This document shows positions 30,469 through 40,949 of a DNA stretch of 57,021 nt, piece by piece; within the stretch, counting starts at the first letter, position 1; each line of letters begins with the position of its first letter. The stretch comes from Candidatus Saccharimonadota bacterium. Lineage in GTDB: Bacteria > Patescibacteriota > Saccharimonadia > Saccharimonadales > JACDBH01. The DNA lies in the NCBI GenBank assembly GCA_013694995.1, contig JACDBH010000007.1:1-57021 (forward strand). The letters run 5' to 3'. The translations under genes were made by a program, and so were the position numbers. Below the pieces are notes generated by a model. The model was given only the letters and a program-made list of their open reading frames with translations. It was not told the DNA's origin and did no database searches.

Positions 30469-31466
30469 TGTTAGCTAGCACAGCAAGCAACGAAATATTG
30501 GAGCTCAGCATCCAGGTATCATGGTGGCACTGGGCACTTCTGGGTGGTTGGTTCTTATTCCTGATCCTTTTTGACATTCTAGTAGTTCACCGCAAAGACC
30601 ACGCACCTTCACTTCGCGGCTCAGCCATACAAAGTTCTATTTGGATAGCGTTAGGAATTGGGTTAGGTGCAGTCGTTTGGGCGGCTTACGGTGCTGAAGC
30701 GGGCGGGCAGTATTTCAATGGTTACTTGATTGAAAAGTCCTTGTCTGTCGATAACGTTTTTGCTTGGTCGGTCATCTTAGGGTATTTTAAAATTCCTAAA
30801 AAGTATCAACACCGGGTACTTTTCTGGGGTATTTTCGGGGCAATCGTTCTGCGTACGATATTTGTTTTCGCAGGTATTGCCATCATAGAGCGTTTTGAGC
30901 CCATTCTTCTTGTGTTTGGATTAATTCTTGTTTATAGCGGTTATAAACTGCTTAAAACCCACAAGGAAGACGAGTTTAATCCGGCAAACAGCAGGCTTTT
31001 TAAAATAGTACGTAAGTTTATACCCGTCAGCCACAATCTAGATGGCCATAAATTATTTACTGTCGAAAACGGCAAGCGCGTGGTAACAGTACTATTTATG
31101 GCTCTACTGGTTATTGAAACTTCTGATGTCGTTTTTGCTGTAGACTCCGTACCCGCTATCTTGGCTGTATCCCGCACACCATTCATTATTATCGCCAGCA
31201 ATGCCGCGGCAATACTCGGTATGCGAGCACTCTATTTTGTATTTGAGTTTATTAAGGATAAATTCTGGCTGCTCAACCATGCACTTGGCGTCCTATTGTT
31301 GTTCGTCGGCGTCAAGATGTTGATTGCACCAGATAAAATACTTGGCTTTAACTGGTTCGGTATCCACCTACCAACTTTGGTTTCGCTTGGAGTTATAACT
31401 ACTCTAATCAGCGGAGCGATCATCGGCTCGCTTGTCCTACCCAGAAAAGTATCTTCGAAGCCTTAG
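30468..31466 (+). CDS. TerC family integral membrane protein
   Basis: 332 aa; SLSVDNVFAWSVILGYFKIP, ETSDVVFAVDSVPAILAVSRTPFIIIASNAAAILGMRALYF. Confidence 0.93.
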   Translation: MLASTASNEILELSIQVSWWHWALLGGWFLFLILFDILVVHRKDHAPSLRGSAIQSSIWIALGIGLGAVVWAAYGAEAGGQYFNGYLIEKSLSVDNVFAWSVILGYFKIPKKYQHRVLFWGIFGAIVLRTIFVFAGIAIIERFEPILLVFGLILVYSGYKLLKTHKEDEFNPANSRLFKIVRKFIPVSHNLDGHKLFTVENGKRVVTVLFMALLVIETSDVVFAVDSVPAILAVSRTPFIIIASNAAAILGMRALYFVFEFIKDKFWLLNHALGVLLLFVGVKMLIAPDKILGFNWFGIHLPTLVSLGVITTLISGAIIGSLVLPRKVSSKP

Positions 31467-31492
31467 GCCCCAAATAGTATACTAATCGTATA

Positions 31493-32089
31493 ATGAGAAG
31501 CCTGCTTACTCGACGCCAAAAGCGGAAACTACTAATAACAACTCTTACGCTGTTATTCGCGCTAGTTTTTTATGCCCTTGAAAGAGCGGGCTGGCTGCAA
31601 CCAGCGGCAAGCCCAGTCCAACATCTACAACCAGGCCAGTATGCTGTGGTTAATGTAGCGGACGGAGATACGATTGAAATCGACATGAATGGGGTTAGGG
31701 AAAGAGTGCGCTTTATCGGTGTTGATACTCCAGAAACACAGGATCCGCGAACCAGCGTACAGTGCTTCGGCCAGGCGGCTAGCGCCTATACCAAAGAGCT
31801 ACTAGGCACCAGCCCGGTGAGGCTAGAAGCCGATCCGACCAATACCAACCGCGACCGTTATAACCGGCTACTTCGTTATGTTTATTTGCCAGATGGGAGG
31901 CTTATTAATGCCGAAATAATCAAGGCGGGGTACGGATTTGCTTATGTATTATTCCCATTTGAAAAACTTGAAGAATTCAGGAGTTATGAAGATGCAGCCA
32001 GGGCAGAAAACAAAGGCCTGTGGGGCAGCTGTAGCATCCAAGAAGATAATGATAAAAAGACCACAGATCCTGCTACGCTTACCGATTAG
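31493..32089 (+). CDS. Thermonuclease (SNase-like) family protein with N-terminal TM
   Basis: 198 aa; VADGDTIEIDMNGVRERVRFIGVDTPET, DRYNRLLRYVYL, GYGFAYV. Confidence 0.92.
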   Translation: MRSLLTRRQKRKLLITTLTLLFALVFYALERAGWLQPAASPVQHLQPGQYAVVNVADGDTIEIDMNGVRERVRFIGVDTPETQDPRTSVQCFGQAASAYTKELLGTSPVRLEADPTNTNRDRYNRLLRYVYLPDGRLINAEIIKAGYGFAYVLFPFEKLEEFRSYEDAARAENKGLWGSCSIQEDNDKKTTDPATLTD

Positions 32090-32870
32090 ATCCTTGAAAC
32101 CAACGTATAGTGCGGTCGAGCATTGCAAACGGAAAAATCAGCACCATGGTAGAACGTACAAGAAAAAATATTATAGTTCGAAGCGGATGGGCGTATAGCC
32201 AAAAGGTCCTGACTGCACGAAAGTGATATTCAATCTGGGCAAGTAAAGACTTGTGTGCCGAACGGAACGAGCAGCTTACTATAAGGCTAGGTAGGAATTT
32301 GATCCTACCTAGAGGTGCCAGCAAGAACGACATCTCATAATCTTCCCAGAAATTGTAACGATATGCCATTAAATTATCGATTTTAAGCCAGGCAGATCTA
32401 CGTATTGCGCAGTTAGCGCCCCATAACATCGGATGGCCTGCAATCCAGCGGCTGCCATAAACATGATAGACACGGAATACTATCTCGGCGATTTCTTTCA
32501 ACGGGATGTCGTAAGGCTCAGCATCCCCCGTTACCGCAACTAAATACGAGTCAGATTCAAATTCTTTAATAACTTTTTCAACCCAGTCCGGAGGTAAAAG
32601 AGTATCAGCGTCAATTCTGCCTAAAATGTCTGATTTTGCCGCGTTGAAACCAATTCTTTGAGCGAATACCTGTCCTTGTTGTTTTTCACGCAATATTTTG
32701 ACAAACGAATATTTTGACGCAATTTTAACGGTTGTATCTGTTGAGTTATTATCAACTACAAAAACTTCCTTAGGTGCTACGGTTTGCAAAGCAATAGCAT
32801 CAAGGCATGCTTTAATATGGAATTCTTCGTTGTAAGCTGGTATAACTATAGATAGCATAAGCGCATTCAT
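32079..32870 (-). CDS. Glycosyltransferase family 2
   Basis: 263 aa; LSIVIPAYNEEFHIKACLDAI, VVDNNSTDTT, GRIDADTLLPPDWV. Confidence 0.92.
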   Translation of the reverse strand: MNALMLSIVIPAYNEEFHIKACLDAIALQTVAPKEVFVVDNNSTDTTVKIASKYSFVKILREKQQGQVFAQRIGFNAAKSDILGRIDADTLLPPDWVEKVIKEFESDSYLVAVTGDAEPYDIPLKEIAEIVFRVYHVYGSRWIAGHPMLWGANCAIRRSAWLKIDNLMAYRYNFWEDYEMSFLLAPLGRIKFLPSLIVSCSFRSAHKSLLAQIEYHFRAVRTFWLYAHPLRTIIFFLVRSTMVLIFPFAMLDRTIRWFQGSNR

Positions 32871-32891
32871 AAAGCCTGAAAAGATACTATC

Positions 32892-34052
32892 ATGCCATTA
32901 AAGAAAAAACGTTTAAAAAAATCACCCTCGACGCTTAAAAAACCGCTCAAAGGGGCGGGTTTTTGGCAAGTATTCTGGTACAAGTTGACAGCGTGGTCAA
33001 TTAGACACAAATTTTGGCAGCGGCTCGGACTGGGGTTACTAGCTTTTATTATTATCTCAACTGCAAGTATGTACGGTATCGCCCAGTGGTACATCAACAA
33101 GAATAAAAATATACCCCTCATGGTCGGCGCTACATTTATCCCAAACTATGCTAGGTATTTTGATCTCAATGCTCAGGAAACCATGACGGCCATTGTAGAT
33201 GATTTAGGTATTAAACGGTTGCGCCTGGTTAGTTACTGGAGCGATATCGAAAAGGACGAAGGCACGTACAACTTTGACGAATTGGATTGGCAAATGCGCA
33301 TGGCTGAAGAAAAGGGTGTTCAGGTGGCACTTGCTGTTGGTTTGCGACAGCCACGCTGGCCTGAGTGCCATATGCCTTCGTGGGCGCAGCAAAAAATTGG
33401 CAACGACTGGTATAAACCGCTTGAGAATTTTATTGCAGCAACTGTTAACCGTTACAAAGACAGTTCTGCGCTTGAGAGCTATCAGTTAGAAAATGAGTTT
33501 TTTCTAACAGCCTTTGGTATATGCCATGATTTCAATCGTGACCGTTTGGTATCCGAATACAACCTCGTTAAATCTCTGGATACAAATACGCCAGTAGTCG
33601 TAACGATGAGTAATAACGCTATCGGCACACCTATCGGCCAACCAAAACCCGATAAATGGGCAATATCGGTCTATAAACGAGTGTGGGATAAAACTATTTC
33701 TCGCCGTTATTTTGAATATCCAATTCCCGCCTGGTACTACGCTTTCCGCGCCGGCTTTACTGAAGTTACTAGAGGCAGGGAAGTATTTATGCACGAACTT
33801 CAAACCGAAGCCTGGACGCCAGACACATTCGGTGGCACCAAGGAAACCCCATTAGCTGAGCAAAATAAATCACTCGATCCTGGTCGTCTTATTGCCCGGC
33901 TTGAATATGGTCAAGCAACTGGTATGAAAACCATGGATATGTGGGGAGTCGAGTGGTGGTATTGGCGCAAAGTCAAACACAACGACTCAGCCCTATGGGA
34001 TACCGCAAAACAAGAATTACGAAAAATTGAAGAAGAAAACGCTAAGTTGTAA
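32892..34052 (+). CDS. Membrane-anchored TIM-barrel glycoside hydrolase-like protein
   Basis: 386 aa; N-terminal TM; LGIKRLRLVSYWSDIEKDEGTYNFDELDWQMRMAEEKGVQVALAVG; QLENEFFLT. Confidence 0.72.
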   Translation: MPLKKKRLKKSPSTLKKPLKGAGFWQVFWYKLTAWSIRHKFWQRLGLGLLAFIIISTASMYGIAQWYINKNKNIPLMVGATFIPNYARYFDLNAQETMTAIVDDLGIKRLRLVSYWSDIEKDEGTYNFDELDWQMRMAEEKGVQVALAVGLRQPRWPECHMPSWAQQKIGNDWYKPLENFIAATVNRYKDSSALESYQLENEFFLTAFGICHDFNRDRLVSEYNLVKSLDTNTPVVVTMSNNAIGTPIGQPKPDKWAISVYKRVWDKTISRRYFEYPIPAWYYAFRAGFTEVTRGREVFMHELQTEAWTPDTFGGTKETPLAEQNKSLDPGRLIARLEYGQATGMKTMDMWGVEWWYWRKVKHNDSALWDTAKQELRKIEEENAKL

Positions 34053-34078
34053 TTGATAGCAAATCAAACAAGAACTAA

Positions 34079-34723
34079 TTACACTATTTCGTCAAGTATT
34101 TCATAAATCTGACGAACAGCTTCTCGAGGGTGTAGCAATGGCTGATTATGGTAACCGGGGAGCATCTTTGCTGAAATGCCATGTGATGTCGCATACGTAA
34201 CTGTCTCGTCGCTTCCAAAACCAAATTCATCCATATCGGTTGGTAAGTATAACCTTCCACCAGGAAAAGCTTCTTTGCCTCCGTCTATAAGCATTTGCGA
34301 AGTAGAAAATTTACGGACCATAAAAGGTACTTTAAGCGTTGAAGGATGACGCATTACTTCTTTAAAACCATTAGTAAGCCCTGTTTTAGGAATATGTTCA
34401 TCCCGGCCGATTTCTGAGTTAGTCCCAACTTTAACTGCGCCGCGTATGGTCTTAAATAGCGGAGTAGGCTCCACGCCGTTTAGAGCAACGATTATGCCGG
34501 CCTTTCTAATTACCATGTTTGCTGCTGAATGCGCAAAGATTATACGGCGCGCTGCTTCTTTGTTCAATTTATCTATATCTTTAAAACCTTCAGCTATAGT
34601 TATAGACTCCGCTTCATCAACTAAGCTATGAGGTCCATCGCAAATTTCGTTCGTAAAGCCTTCTAGGAATGTGTGGTCTTCACTAAATCCACCAATAACA
34701 AATGCTTTTGATACTTCGCTCAC
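34079..34723 (-). CDS. Alpha/beta-hydrolase-like protein
   Basis: GTG start with SD AAGGAG; FAHSAAN and C-terminal PGYHNQPLLHP. Confidence 0.5.
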   Translation of the reverse strand: MSEVSKAFVIGGFSEDHTFLEGFTNEICDGPHSLVDEAESITIAEGFKDIDKLNKEAARRIIFAHSAANMVIRKAGIIVALNGVEPTPLFKTIRGAVKVGTNSEIGRDEHIPKTGLTNGFKEVMRHPSTLKVPFMVRKFSTSQMLIDGGKEAFPGGRLYLPTDMDEFGFGSDETVTYATSHGISAKMLPGYHNQPLLHPREAVRQIYEILDEIV

Positions 34724-34805
34724 GGTAGCTCCTTTATTAAATACATTATAGCATATCAATTAATAGTTGTCAATGCTTATGCTGTTGAGTACAATAGGAT
34801 ATGTA

Positions 34806-35270
34806 ATGAATAAGAAAAAACAACCCACCGGTGTTATTTCGAATAAGCGGGCAAGATTTGATTTTGATCTCAAAGAACCGCTGACTGCTGGTATTGTCTT
34901 AAATGGTCCAGAAACACGCAGCCTGCGCTCTTTACACGGCAGCTTGCAAGGTGCCTTTGTTCAGATAATAAGAGGTGAGGCCTGGCTCATGAACTGTCTA
35001 GTTACGCCACTCAAGACCAATGCCGCGCATTTGCCGTCTGAAATGCAGAACCGCAACCGGAAGCTACTGCTTAAACAACGGGAGTTGGATGATCTTATAG
35101 AAGCCAAACAACAGGGCAATACCATCGTACCGCTTAGACTTCTCACCAGGGGCAGGTTTATTAAGGTTGAGATCGCAGTTGGCCGCGGTAAAAAGCAGTA
35201 TGATAAGCGCCAGACAATAAAAAAACGTGACGAGAATCGAAATACTGCCCGAGAGCTTAAGAACCGTTAG
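34806..35270 (+). CDS. smpB: SsrA-binding protein
   Basis: AGIVLNGPETRSLRSLHGSLQGAFVQIIRGEAWLMNC..., RKLLLKQRELDDL, GRGKKQYDKRQTIKKRD. Confidence 0.93.
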   Translation: MNKKKQPTGVISNKRARFDFDLKEPLTAGIVLNGPETRSLRSLHGSLQGAFVQIIRGEAWLMNCLVTPLKTNAAHLPSEMQNRNRKLLLKQRELDDLIEAKQQGNTIVPLRLLTRGRFIKVEIAVGRGKKQYDKRQTIKKRDENRNTARELKNR

Positions 35271-35974
35271 CTAATTTTGGTACCCACGGCTTCGCCGGCT
35301 GCAAGACGCTTTAGATTACCTGGCTCCATGATATCGAATACAATCACCGGCATGCCGTGCTCCATGGCTAGCCCCAATGCCGCTTTATCCATAACTTTGA
35401 TGTGCGGATTTTCTACTGCCGTCTGGTAATCAAGACTATTAAAACGTTTCGCATCCGTATGTTTAATCGGGTCTTTGTCATATACTCCATCGACTTTGGT
35501 CGCCTTAAGTGTTACGTTGCAATCTAGCTCTAATGCCACATTCACAGCAGCGACATCATGCGTAAAATATGGCCGGCCCAAACCTCCAGCTACGATTACA
35601 ACCCGGCTTTGTTCCAGATGCTTATCGGCCCGCCTAAAAGAATATGCTTCGGCAACCTGGTCTGTGAATAAATTGCTGAGACATCGCGTCACAATCCCTC
35701 TAGCTTCAAATATATCAGTTAGAGCTATTGCATTCATTAGCCCCGATAACATCCCCATGTGGTCGGCGGTTACCCGCCGGATACCGTGGCCGGCAACTTC
35801 AGCGCCGCGTACCATATTACCGCCACCCACAACCACTACAAACTCGGTGCCTGCTTGTTTGGCATCGATTATCTCCTGCGCGACATAACTAGCGATTTCA
35901 GGGTCAATCCCTACTTCGAATTTTCCCGATAATTGCTCACCGGAGAGTTTTAAGAGTATCCGCTTATAAGACAT
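35267..35974 (-). CDS. pyrH: UMP kinase
   Basis: MSYKRILLKLSGEQL, VVVGGGNMVRGAEVAGHGIRRVTADHMGMLSGLMNAIALTD, GVYDKDPIKH. Confidence 0.96.
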   Translation of the reverse strand: MSYKRILLKLSGEQLSGKFEVGIDPEIASYVAQEIIDAKQAGTEFVVVVGGGNMVRGAEVAGHGIRRVTADHMGMLSGLMNAIALTDIFEARGIVTRCLSNLFTDQVAEAYSFRRADKHLEQSRVVIVAGGLGRPYFTHDVAAVNVALELDCNVTLKATKVDGVYDKDPIKHTDAKRFNSLDYQTAVENPHIKVMDKAALGLAMEHGMPVIVFDIMEPGNLKRLAAGEAVGTKIS

Positions 35975-36048
35975 TGCAGATAAGTCTAGCATACTGCGAA
36001 TAGCTCGGGCGTTTAGTTTTATAGTAATAATCTTTATACTAAAACCTA

Positions 36049-36846
36049 ATGAAGATATATTCGTGGAATGTTAATGGGATACGAGCTGTCGTTAGTAAGG
36101 GCACCTTTCAGAAATTCATGGCCGAGCATGACCCTGATATTTTGTGTTTGCAGGAGACTAAGGCGATGCAAGGGCAGGCTGTAATTAATCTGCCAAATTA
36201 TAAAGAATATTGGAATTCGGCCGAGAAAAAAGGATACTCCGGTACTGCTATTTTTAGCAAGAACGAACCTTTATCGGTTGATTACGGCTTGCCACTCAAG
36301 ATTGCCAAACAGTTTGGGCTTACGAATGACGATTATGGTGACCCAAACAAGGAAGGTAGGATTATCACTTCGGAGTATGACGAATTTTATTTAGTTACGG
36401 TCTACACCCCAAACTCAAAAGAAGATTTATCACGGCTCAGCCTCAGGCATAAAAACTGGGACCCGGCCTTTCTGACCTACTGCAAGATACTCGAACAGCA
36501 CAAGCCGGTGATTTTTTGTGGAGATTTAAATGTTGCACATTCCGAGGATGACTTAGCTAACCCCAAGCCAAACATCGGCAAACACGGTTTTACGGACGAA
36601 GAGCGAGAAGGTTTTGAAAAGTTTATTGATGCAGGGTTTATTGATACTTTCCGTCTATTTACTCAAGGAAATGGACACTATACTTGGTGGACCCACTGGG
36701 CCAATGCCCGCTCACGTAACGTTGGCTGGCGGATAGATTACTTTCTGGTTTCCGAGGCTTTAAAAGATAGAGTGATGGGTGCTGAAATTCATTCTAAAAT
36801 TATGGGCTCAGACCATTGTCCCGTCAGCATCGAATTAGATGTTTAA
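36049..36846 (+). CDS. xth: Exodeoxyribonuclease III / AP endonuclease
   Basis: 265 aa; KIYSWNVNGIRAV, DILCLQETKA, GDLNVAH, GWRIDYFLVS, SDHCPVSIEL. Confidence 0.96.
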   Translation: MKIYSWNVNGIRAVVSKGTFQKFMAEHDPDILCLQETKAMQGQAVINLPNYKEYWNSAEKKGYSGTAIFSKNEPLSVDYGLPLKIAKQFGLTNDDYGDPNKEGRIITSEYDEFYLVTVYTPNSKEDLSRLSLRHKNWDPAFLTYCKILEQHKPVIFCGDLNVAHSEDDLANPKPNIGKHGFTDEEREGFEKFIDAGFIDTFRLFTQGNGHYTWWTHWANARSRNVGWRIDYFLVSEALKDRVMGAEIHSKIMGSDHCPVSIELDV

Positions 36847-36880
36847 ATAAGTACATCGTCTTCAATGATAAGATGTGGGT

Positions 36881-37681
36881 ATGGTTCCTGAGTATTGGCA
36901 AAAACAAACCAAAGATACACCTTTATTTCCTGATCTGCTGTGGAGCAGGCCCGAAAACCGGGCGGGAGCGGGCAAGCTGCTCATCGCTGGAGGCAATAGC
37001 ATGGGTTTCGCAGCGGTTGGTGAAGCTTATTCGTGCGCGGTAAAAAGTGGAGCAGGGATTATACGCGCCATATTACCAAACTCTATTAGAACACATTTTC
37101 CTCGTTTCCAAGACCAGGTCTTGGAAATAGAGTTTGCTCCAAGCACGCCAAGTGGAAGCTTTGCTAAATCCGCCCAATCCGAGTTGCTTAATCACAGCGC
37201 ATGGGCTGATATGGTGCTACTGGCCGGAGATGTAGGACGTAACAGCGAAACGTCCGTGATGCTAGAGGGATATTTACAGAAATACCTAGGGCCAGTAACG
37301 ATTACGAAAGACGTGGTTGATTATTTTTACAGCTTGCCTGAGTTACTCGCCAACCGACCAAAGACAACGCTTGTACTTAGCATGGCACAGCTACAGAAGC
37401 TCGGTACTGCTCTGAAGTTTGAAACGCCTTTTTTGCTAAGTATGGGTATGCTGATGTTGTCGCAGGCTCTTCACAAATTTACAGAGCGTTACCCGGTAGT
37501 TATTATTACCAAAGAACTGGACAATCTAGTCGTAGCTTACGAAGGCAAGGTAAGCTCAACCAAATTACAAAAAGAAGAAGATATCTGGCGGGTAGGTACG
37601 GCGGCAGCGGCGGCAGTCTTTTGGATGCAGAATCCGCATAAACCTTTTGAAGCCATAACCACGTCCCTAGTGGCAGAATAA
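36881..37681 (+). CDS. Ribokinase-fold protein resembling ADP-dependent NAD(P)H-hydrate dehydratase
   Basis: RAGAGKLLIAGGNSMGFAAVGEAYSCAVKSGAGIIRAILP; WRVGTAAAAAVFW. Divergent. Confidence 0.55.
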   Translation: MVPEYWQKQTKDTPLFPDLLWSRPENRAGAGKLLIAGGNSMGFAAVGEAYSCAVKSGAGIIRAILPNSIRTHFPRFQDQVLEIEFAPSTPSGSFAKSAQSELLNHSAWADMVLLAGDVGRNSETSVMLEGYLQKYLGPVTITKDVVDYFYSLPELLANRPKTTLVLSMAQLQKLGTALKFETPFLLSMGMLMLSQALHKFTERYPVVIITKELDNLVVAYEGKVSSTKLQKEEDIWRVGTAAAAAVFWMQNPHKPFEAITTSLVAE

Positions 37682-37691
37682 GATATTTAAT

Positions 37692-37777
37692 TGGTGGGCG
37701 AGGTGGGACTTGAACCCACACGAGCTAATGCTCACAAGATTTTGAGTCTAGCGTGTATACCATTTCACCACTCGCCC
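37692..37777 (-). tRNA. tRNA-Leu (anticodon CAA)
   Basis: Acceptor GGGCGAG/CTCGCCC, anticodon loop CTCAAAA, long variable arm, T-loop GTTCAAGTC, discriminator A and encoded CCA. Confidence 0.9.
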
Positions 37778-37978
37778 TACGTCGCAACAAGACTGTTTAG
37801 TTCGTTATTGAAATCTATTCCAAAACTTCACTTTTTGGTCGGTTGCTCCTCTCAGTTGCCCAAACATAATAATTCCTTAATTTGGTCAACTGGCAAAACA
37901 ACAGACATTAATATAAACCGCGTATAATAACAGAGTGAATTATACTATAATACTCTAGTAAGCCGCTAGCATAAGCAA

Positions 37979-39196
37979 ATGAAACTAGACCCTATTAACC
38001 ATCCAACCCTGCCGCTACCAGACTCGGACGGCAATAACAACACAGCCGAAACCGCGGCTAATTTGATTCGCCATAAGTTAGACAACCTATATAGCCTTGA
38101 ACCCGATGCAGTTACAGAGACTATTGAGAGCTCCCAGGCTGCAGCTGGTAGTCGAAGTAAGCACCAAAAGTTCATGATAGAGCTGGCGGCTTCTGGAAAG
38201 CCTTTTGCCCAGATCCAAACTGATTGGCACGAATATTACGCTGGCCTAAGCAATTCCGAAAAACACCAAGTCTGGCAAGAATTTTATGATGTTCAGAACC
38301 GCTCGCACGCAGCACCCGCTCCGCAGGTACCCGAGCCACTACTGCCCGGCGAAAATTCCGCTGTAACGGGAAATTTTGAGCAGCATTTTGTTCCTCCACC
38401 TAAGTTAAGAATTAAAAAATCTTCGGTCGCAGACCTAAAGCAACAGATTACCGGCAGGGTGCAAAGCCGCTCCAAGCTCAGCCGCAAGGCTCATGTTCAA
38501 TCGATGTTATTTGGGCTCTCGGCAGGAGCGTTCGTAGTGTTAATGCTTATGTTTAGCTTTTTCAACGAGCGAGTAATAGCCCCTTTTATTACTCCCAGTC
38601 GAAACGTAAGCTCAACACCGCTTATACTAGATCCGTCTTCGGCAGCTGTCGGCAGTGAATCTAAATTAATTATCCCTAAAATTAATGTCGAAGTCCCAGT
38701 AGTATACGACGTCGAAACTATTGAAGAAGCGGCAGTACAGAAAGGCCTGGAAAGCGGCGTTGTCCACTACGCAACAACTTCCAATCCTGGAGAACAGGGT
38801 AATGGGGCAATATTCGGGCATTCCAGTAACAATATTCTTAACCGTGGCAAATATAAGTTCGCATTTGTGCTTTTGAGCCGGCTAGAGTCAGGTGATACCT
38901 TTTACATTGAAAAAGGTGGCGTACGCTACGTCTATAAAATTTTTGAAAAAAAGGTTGTCAGCCCAACTGATGTTTCGGTACTGGGCTCAATAAACGGGAA
39001 ACCTAGCACGCTCAGCTTAATTACATGTGACCCGCCCGGCACGACTATAAATCGCCTAGTAGTTATTGGTGAGCAAATTAGCCCCGATCCAGCGGGCAAT
39101 ATTGCCAGTACCGCTACCCAGACAGATGAGCAAGCTGAAATCCTTGCTGGCAATCCCCAGTCACTATGGAGCCGGATATGGGGCAATATATTTTAG
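37979..39196 (+). CDS. Sortase family protein with long N-terminal region
   Basis: 405 aa; TM at ~170; LIIPKINVEVPVVYDV, GAIFGHSSN, LSLITCDPPGTTINRLVVIGEQ. Confidence 0.9.
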   Translation: MKLDPINHPTLPLPDSDGNNNTAETAANLIRHKLDNLYSLEPDAVTETIESSQAAAGSRSKHQKFMIELAASGKPFAQIQTDWHEYYAGLSNSEKHQVWQEFYDVQNRSHAAPAPQVPEPLLPGENSAVTGNFEQHFVPPPKLRIKKSSVADLKQQITGRVQSRSKLSRKAHVQSMLFGLSAGAFVVLMLMFSFFNERVIAPFITPSRNVSSTPLILDPSSAAVGSESKLIIPKINVEVPVVYDVETIEEAAVQKGLESGVVHYATTSNPGEQGNGAIFGHSSNNILNRGKYKFAFVLLSRLESGDTFYIEKGGVRYVYKIFEKKVVSPTDVSVLGSINGKPSTLSLITCDPPGTTINRLVVIGEQISPDPAGNIASTATQTDEQAEILAGNPQSLWSRIWGNIF

Positions 39197-39201
39197 AACA
39201 G

Positions 39202-40680
39202 CTACTGAGCTAGGTCGATCTTAGTGACCGTAAGTGCTGATTTACTTGCGTCTAATTTGGAAGGTTCCAGAGTGTAGACATTATTGAAATCGCGGTCAAA
39301 GAATGGCTCGACGGACGCCAGCATAGTGACCAGGGTTTCTTCGTTGGAACCGTCGAAATCTACAATAAATGACTGGCCGTCAACTACATATAAGAAACGA
39401 TGCCCGTCCATCCAGTCTATTTTCTGATTTACAGGTATATCGTGCTTTAGCTTCAGGCGGTATTGTCGGTCATCTTCCAGGTTAATGGTAACTATTTCCG
39501 ATCCACTTTGGACGGCAAAATACTGAGTATTATCTGAAAATGAAGCAAAACGGGGATTATCAATCCGTAAAATCCCACTGATAATCAACGGCGTTTTAGC
39601 TCCGGGTTTTAGCGCTGGCAAGGGATTTTCATATACGAAAGCCATGTTGTCGCTGGCACTTCCAACGACATAATACCAGCGCTTTTCGTAGCGTGACACA
39701 TCAAGCACGTAGGCGTCGGACTGGTTGACGACTTTCAGTTTATATATTACGCCAGCTTCCATGATGCGAAATTCGGTTTGGCCGGCTTCGACATCGGTCT
39801 GGGTGGCATAAAGGATTATGTCGTTGCCTGATGTCCGGTAGGTGATAACACCCAATACCAGTGGGGCAGAGATTGTACGGGCGCGCAAGTCGCCACTCCG
39901 CAGTGTGCCGGGTATCGCATCCAGAAAATAAATCTGTTCCCACTGCTTATTGCGCAAACTAAGGCTGATAGGTGCAATACCTAGCGTGGTATTGATATTG
40001 AGGCTCTCGGATGTATTTTCATGATCAAACATTATAAATTCGGTTTTGCCCTCATATTGTCGTTCGATAAGCACATGCCGGTTGTCACCAGACCATTCCA
40101 CAAACTTCAGCGTAGCTTGGGCAGATGGCGAAGTTATAATGCTTACTGGCAATGTTATAACTGCTGGCGGCTTGGCTGGGTCGGCTAGATCAAACAAGTC
40201 GAATTGATATAGTTGACCAGGTTTCTGAATCATTACCCATCTGCGATCCGGGCTCTGAGTGGCCAGACTTGGCAGGGCCTCATAGCGTATAACATCGCTA
40301 ATAATAAGTTCATTCGGTATTAGGTATGGATATACAATGCGTTGGATCTGGCCGCCTTCCAGGCTAAAAGTACGTTCCCAGGTCCTATAGCCATCGGCCT
40401 CTAATCTGAGAGTATATACTCCTGCTGGTAGCACCATGCGGGTGTCTGTACGCCTACCTTGGCGGACATCGTTGACATAAATCGATGCACCGGCAGGGTT
40501 AGAATCCACAAACACGATACCGTTTTGTATCAGTCCGCCACCTTTGCGATCGATATCGTAGCCGTAAGCTTGATAAAGCACAATAAGCGTACCGATGCCA
40601 ACAACAATAGACATCAACACGTAACCTATAAATAGGCGGCGGCGGTGGGCTTTACGATGGCGTGGGTCTAAGAAATCCAT
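39202..40680 (-). CDS. PEGA domain-containing membrane-anchored protein
   Basis: 492 aa; N-terminal TM; IVFVDSNPAGASIYVNDVRQGRRTDTRMVLPAGVYTLRLEADGYRTWERTF. Confidence 0.85.
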   Translation of the reverse strand: MDFLDPRHRKAHRRRLFIGYVLMSIVVGIGTLIVLYQAYGYDIDRKGGGLIQNGIVFVDSNPAGASIYVNDVRQGRRTDTRMVLPAGVYTLRLEADGYRTWERTFSLEGGQIQRIVYPYLIPNELIISDVIRYEALPSLATQSPDRRWVMIQKPGQLYQFDLFDLADPAKPPAVITLPVSIITSPSAQATLKFVEWSGDNRHVLIERQYEGKTEFIMFDHENTSESLNINTTLGIAPISLSLRNKQWEQIYFLDAIPGTLRSGDLRARTISAPLVLGVITYRTSGNDIILYATQTDVEAGQTEFRIMEAGVIYKLKVVNQSDAYVLDVSRYEKRWYYVVGSASDNMAFVYENPLPALKPGAKTPLIISGILRIDNPRFASFSDNTQYFAVQSGSEIVTINLEDDRQYRLKLKHDIPVNQKIDWMDGHRFLYVVDGQSFIVDFDGSNEETLVTMLASVEPFFDRDFNNVYTLEPSKLDASKSALTVTKIDLAQ

Positions 40681-40949
40681 TTTGCATTAAGTCGTTTCTG
40701 TCTCTTATTTATACCACATTTATAATGCTAATTACGGTAAAAAAACAATGGTTTTAGCTAAACTCAAACTAGGCCAAAAACACAGGCAGCATTCATACCT
40801 ATATGTTAGGTATTGGCATTAAGGAGCATGAGTTGTACTAAAAACACTTGCACAGGCCAACTGTTACGCAGTAAGATACTACTTAAGCATTAGAACTTCA
40901 ATGCGTATTTATCCAGATGGCAGCAAAAAAGACTTAATGAAAAGATATA

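Noticed and set aside
35475-35888. 137-aa plus ORF
   Set aside because: Antisense to pyrH, which has unambiguous motifs.
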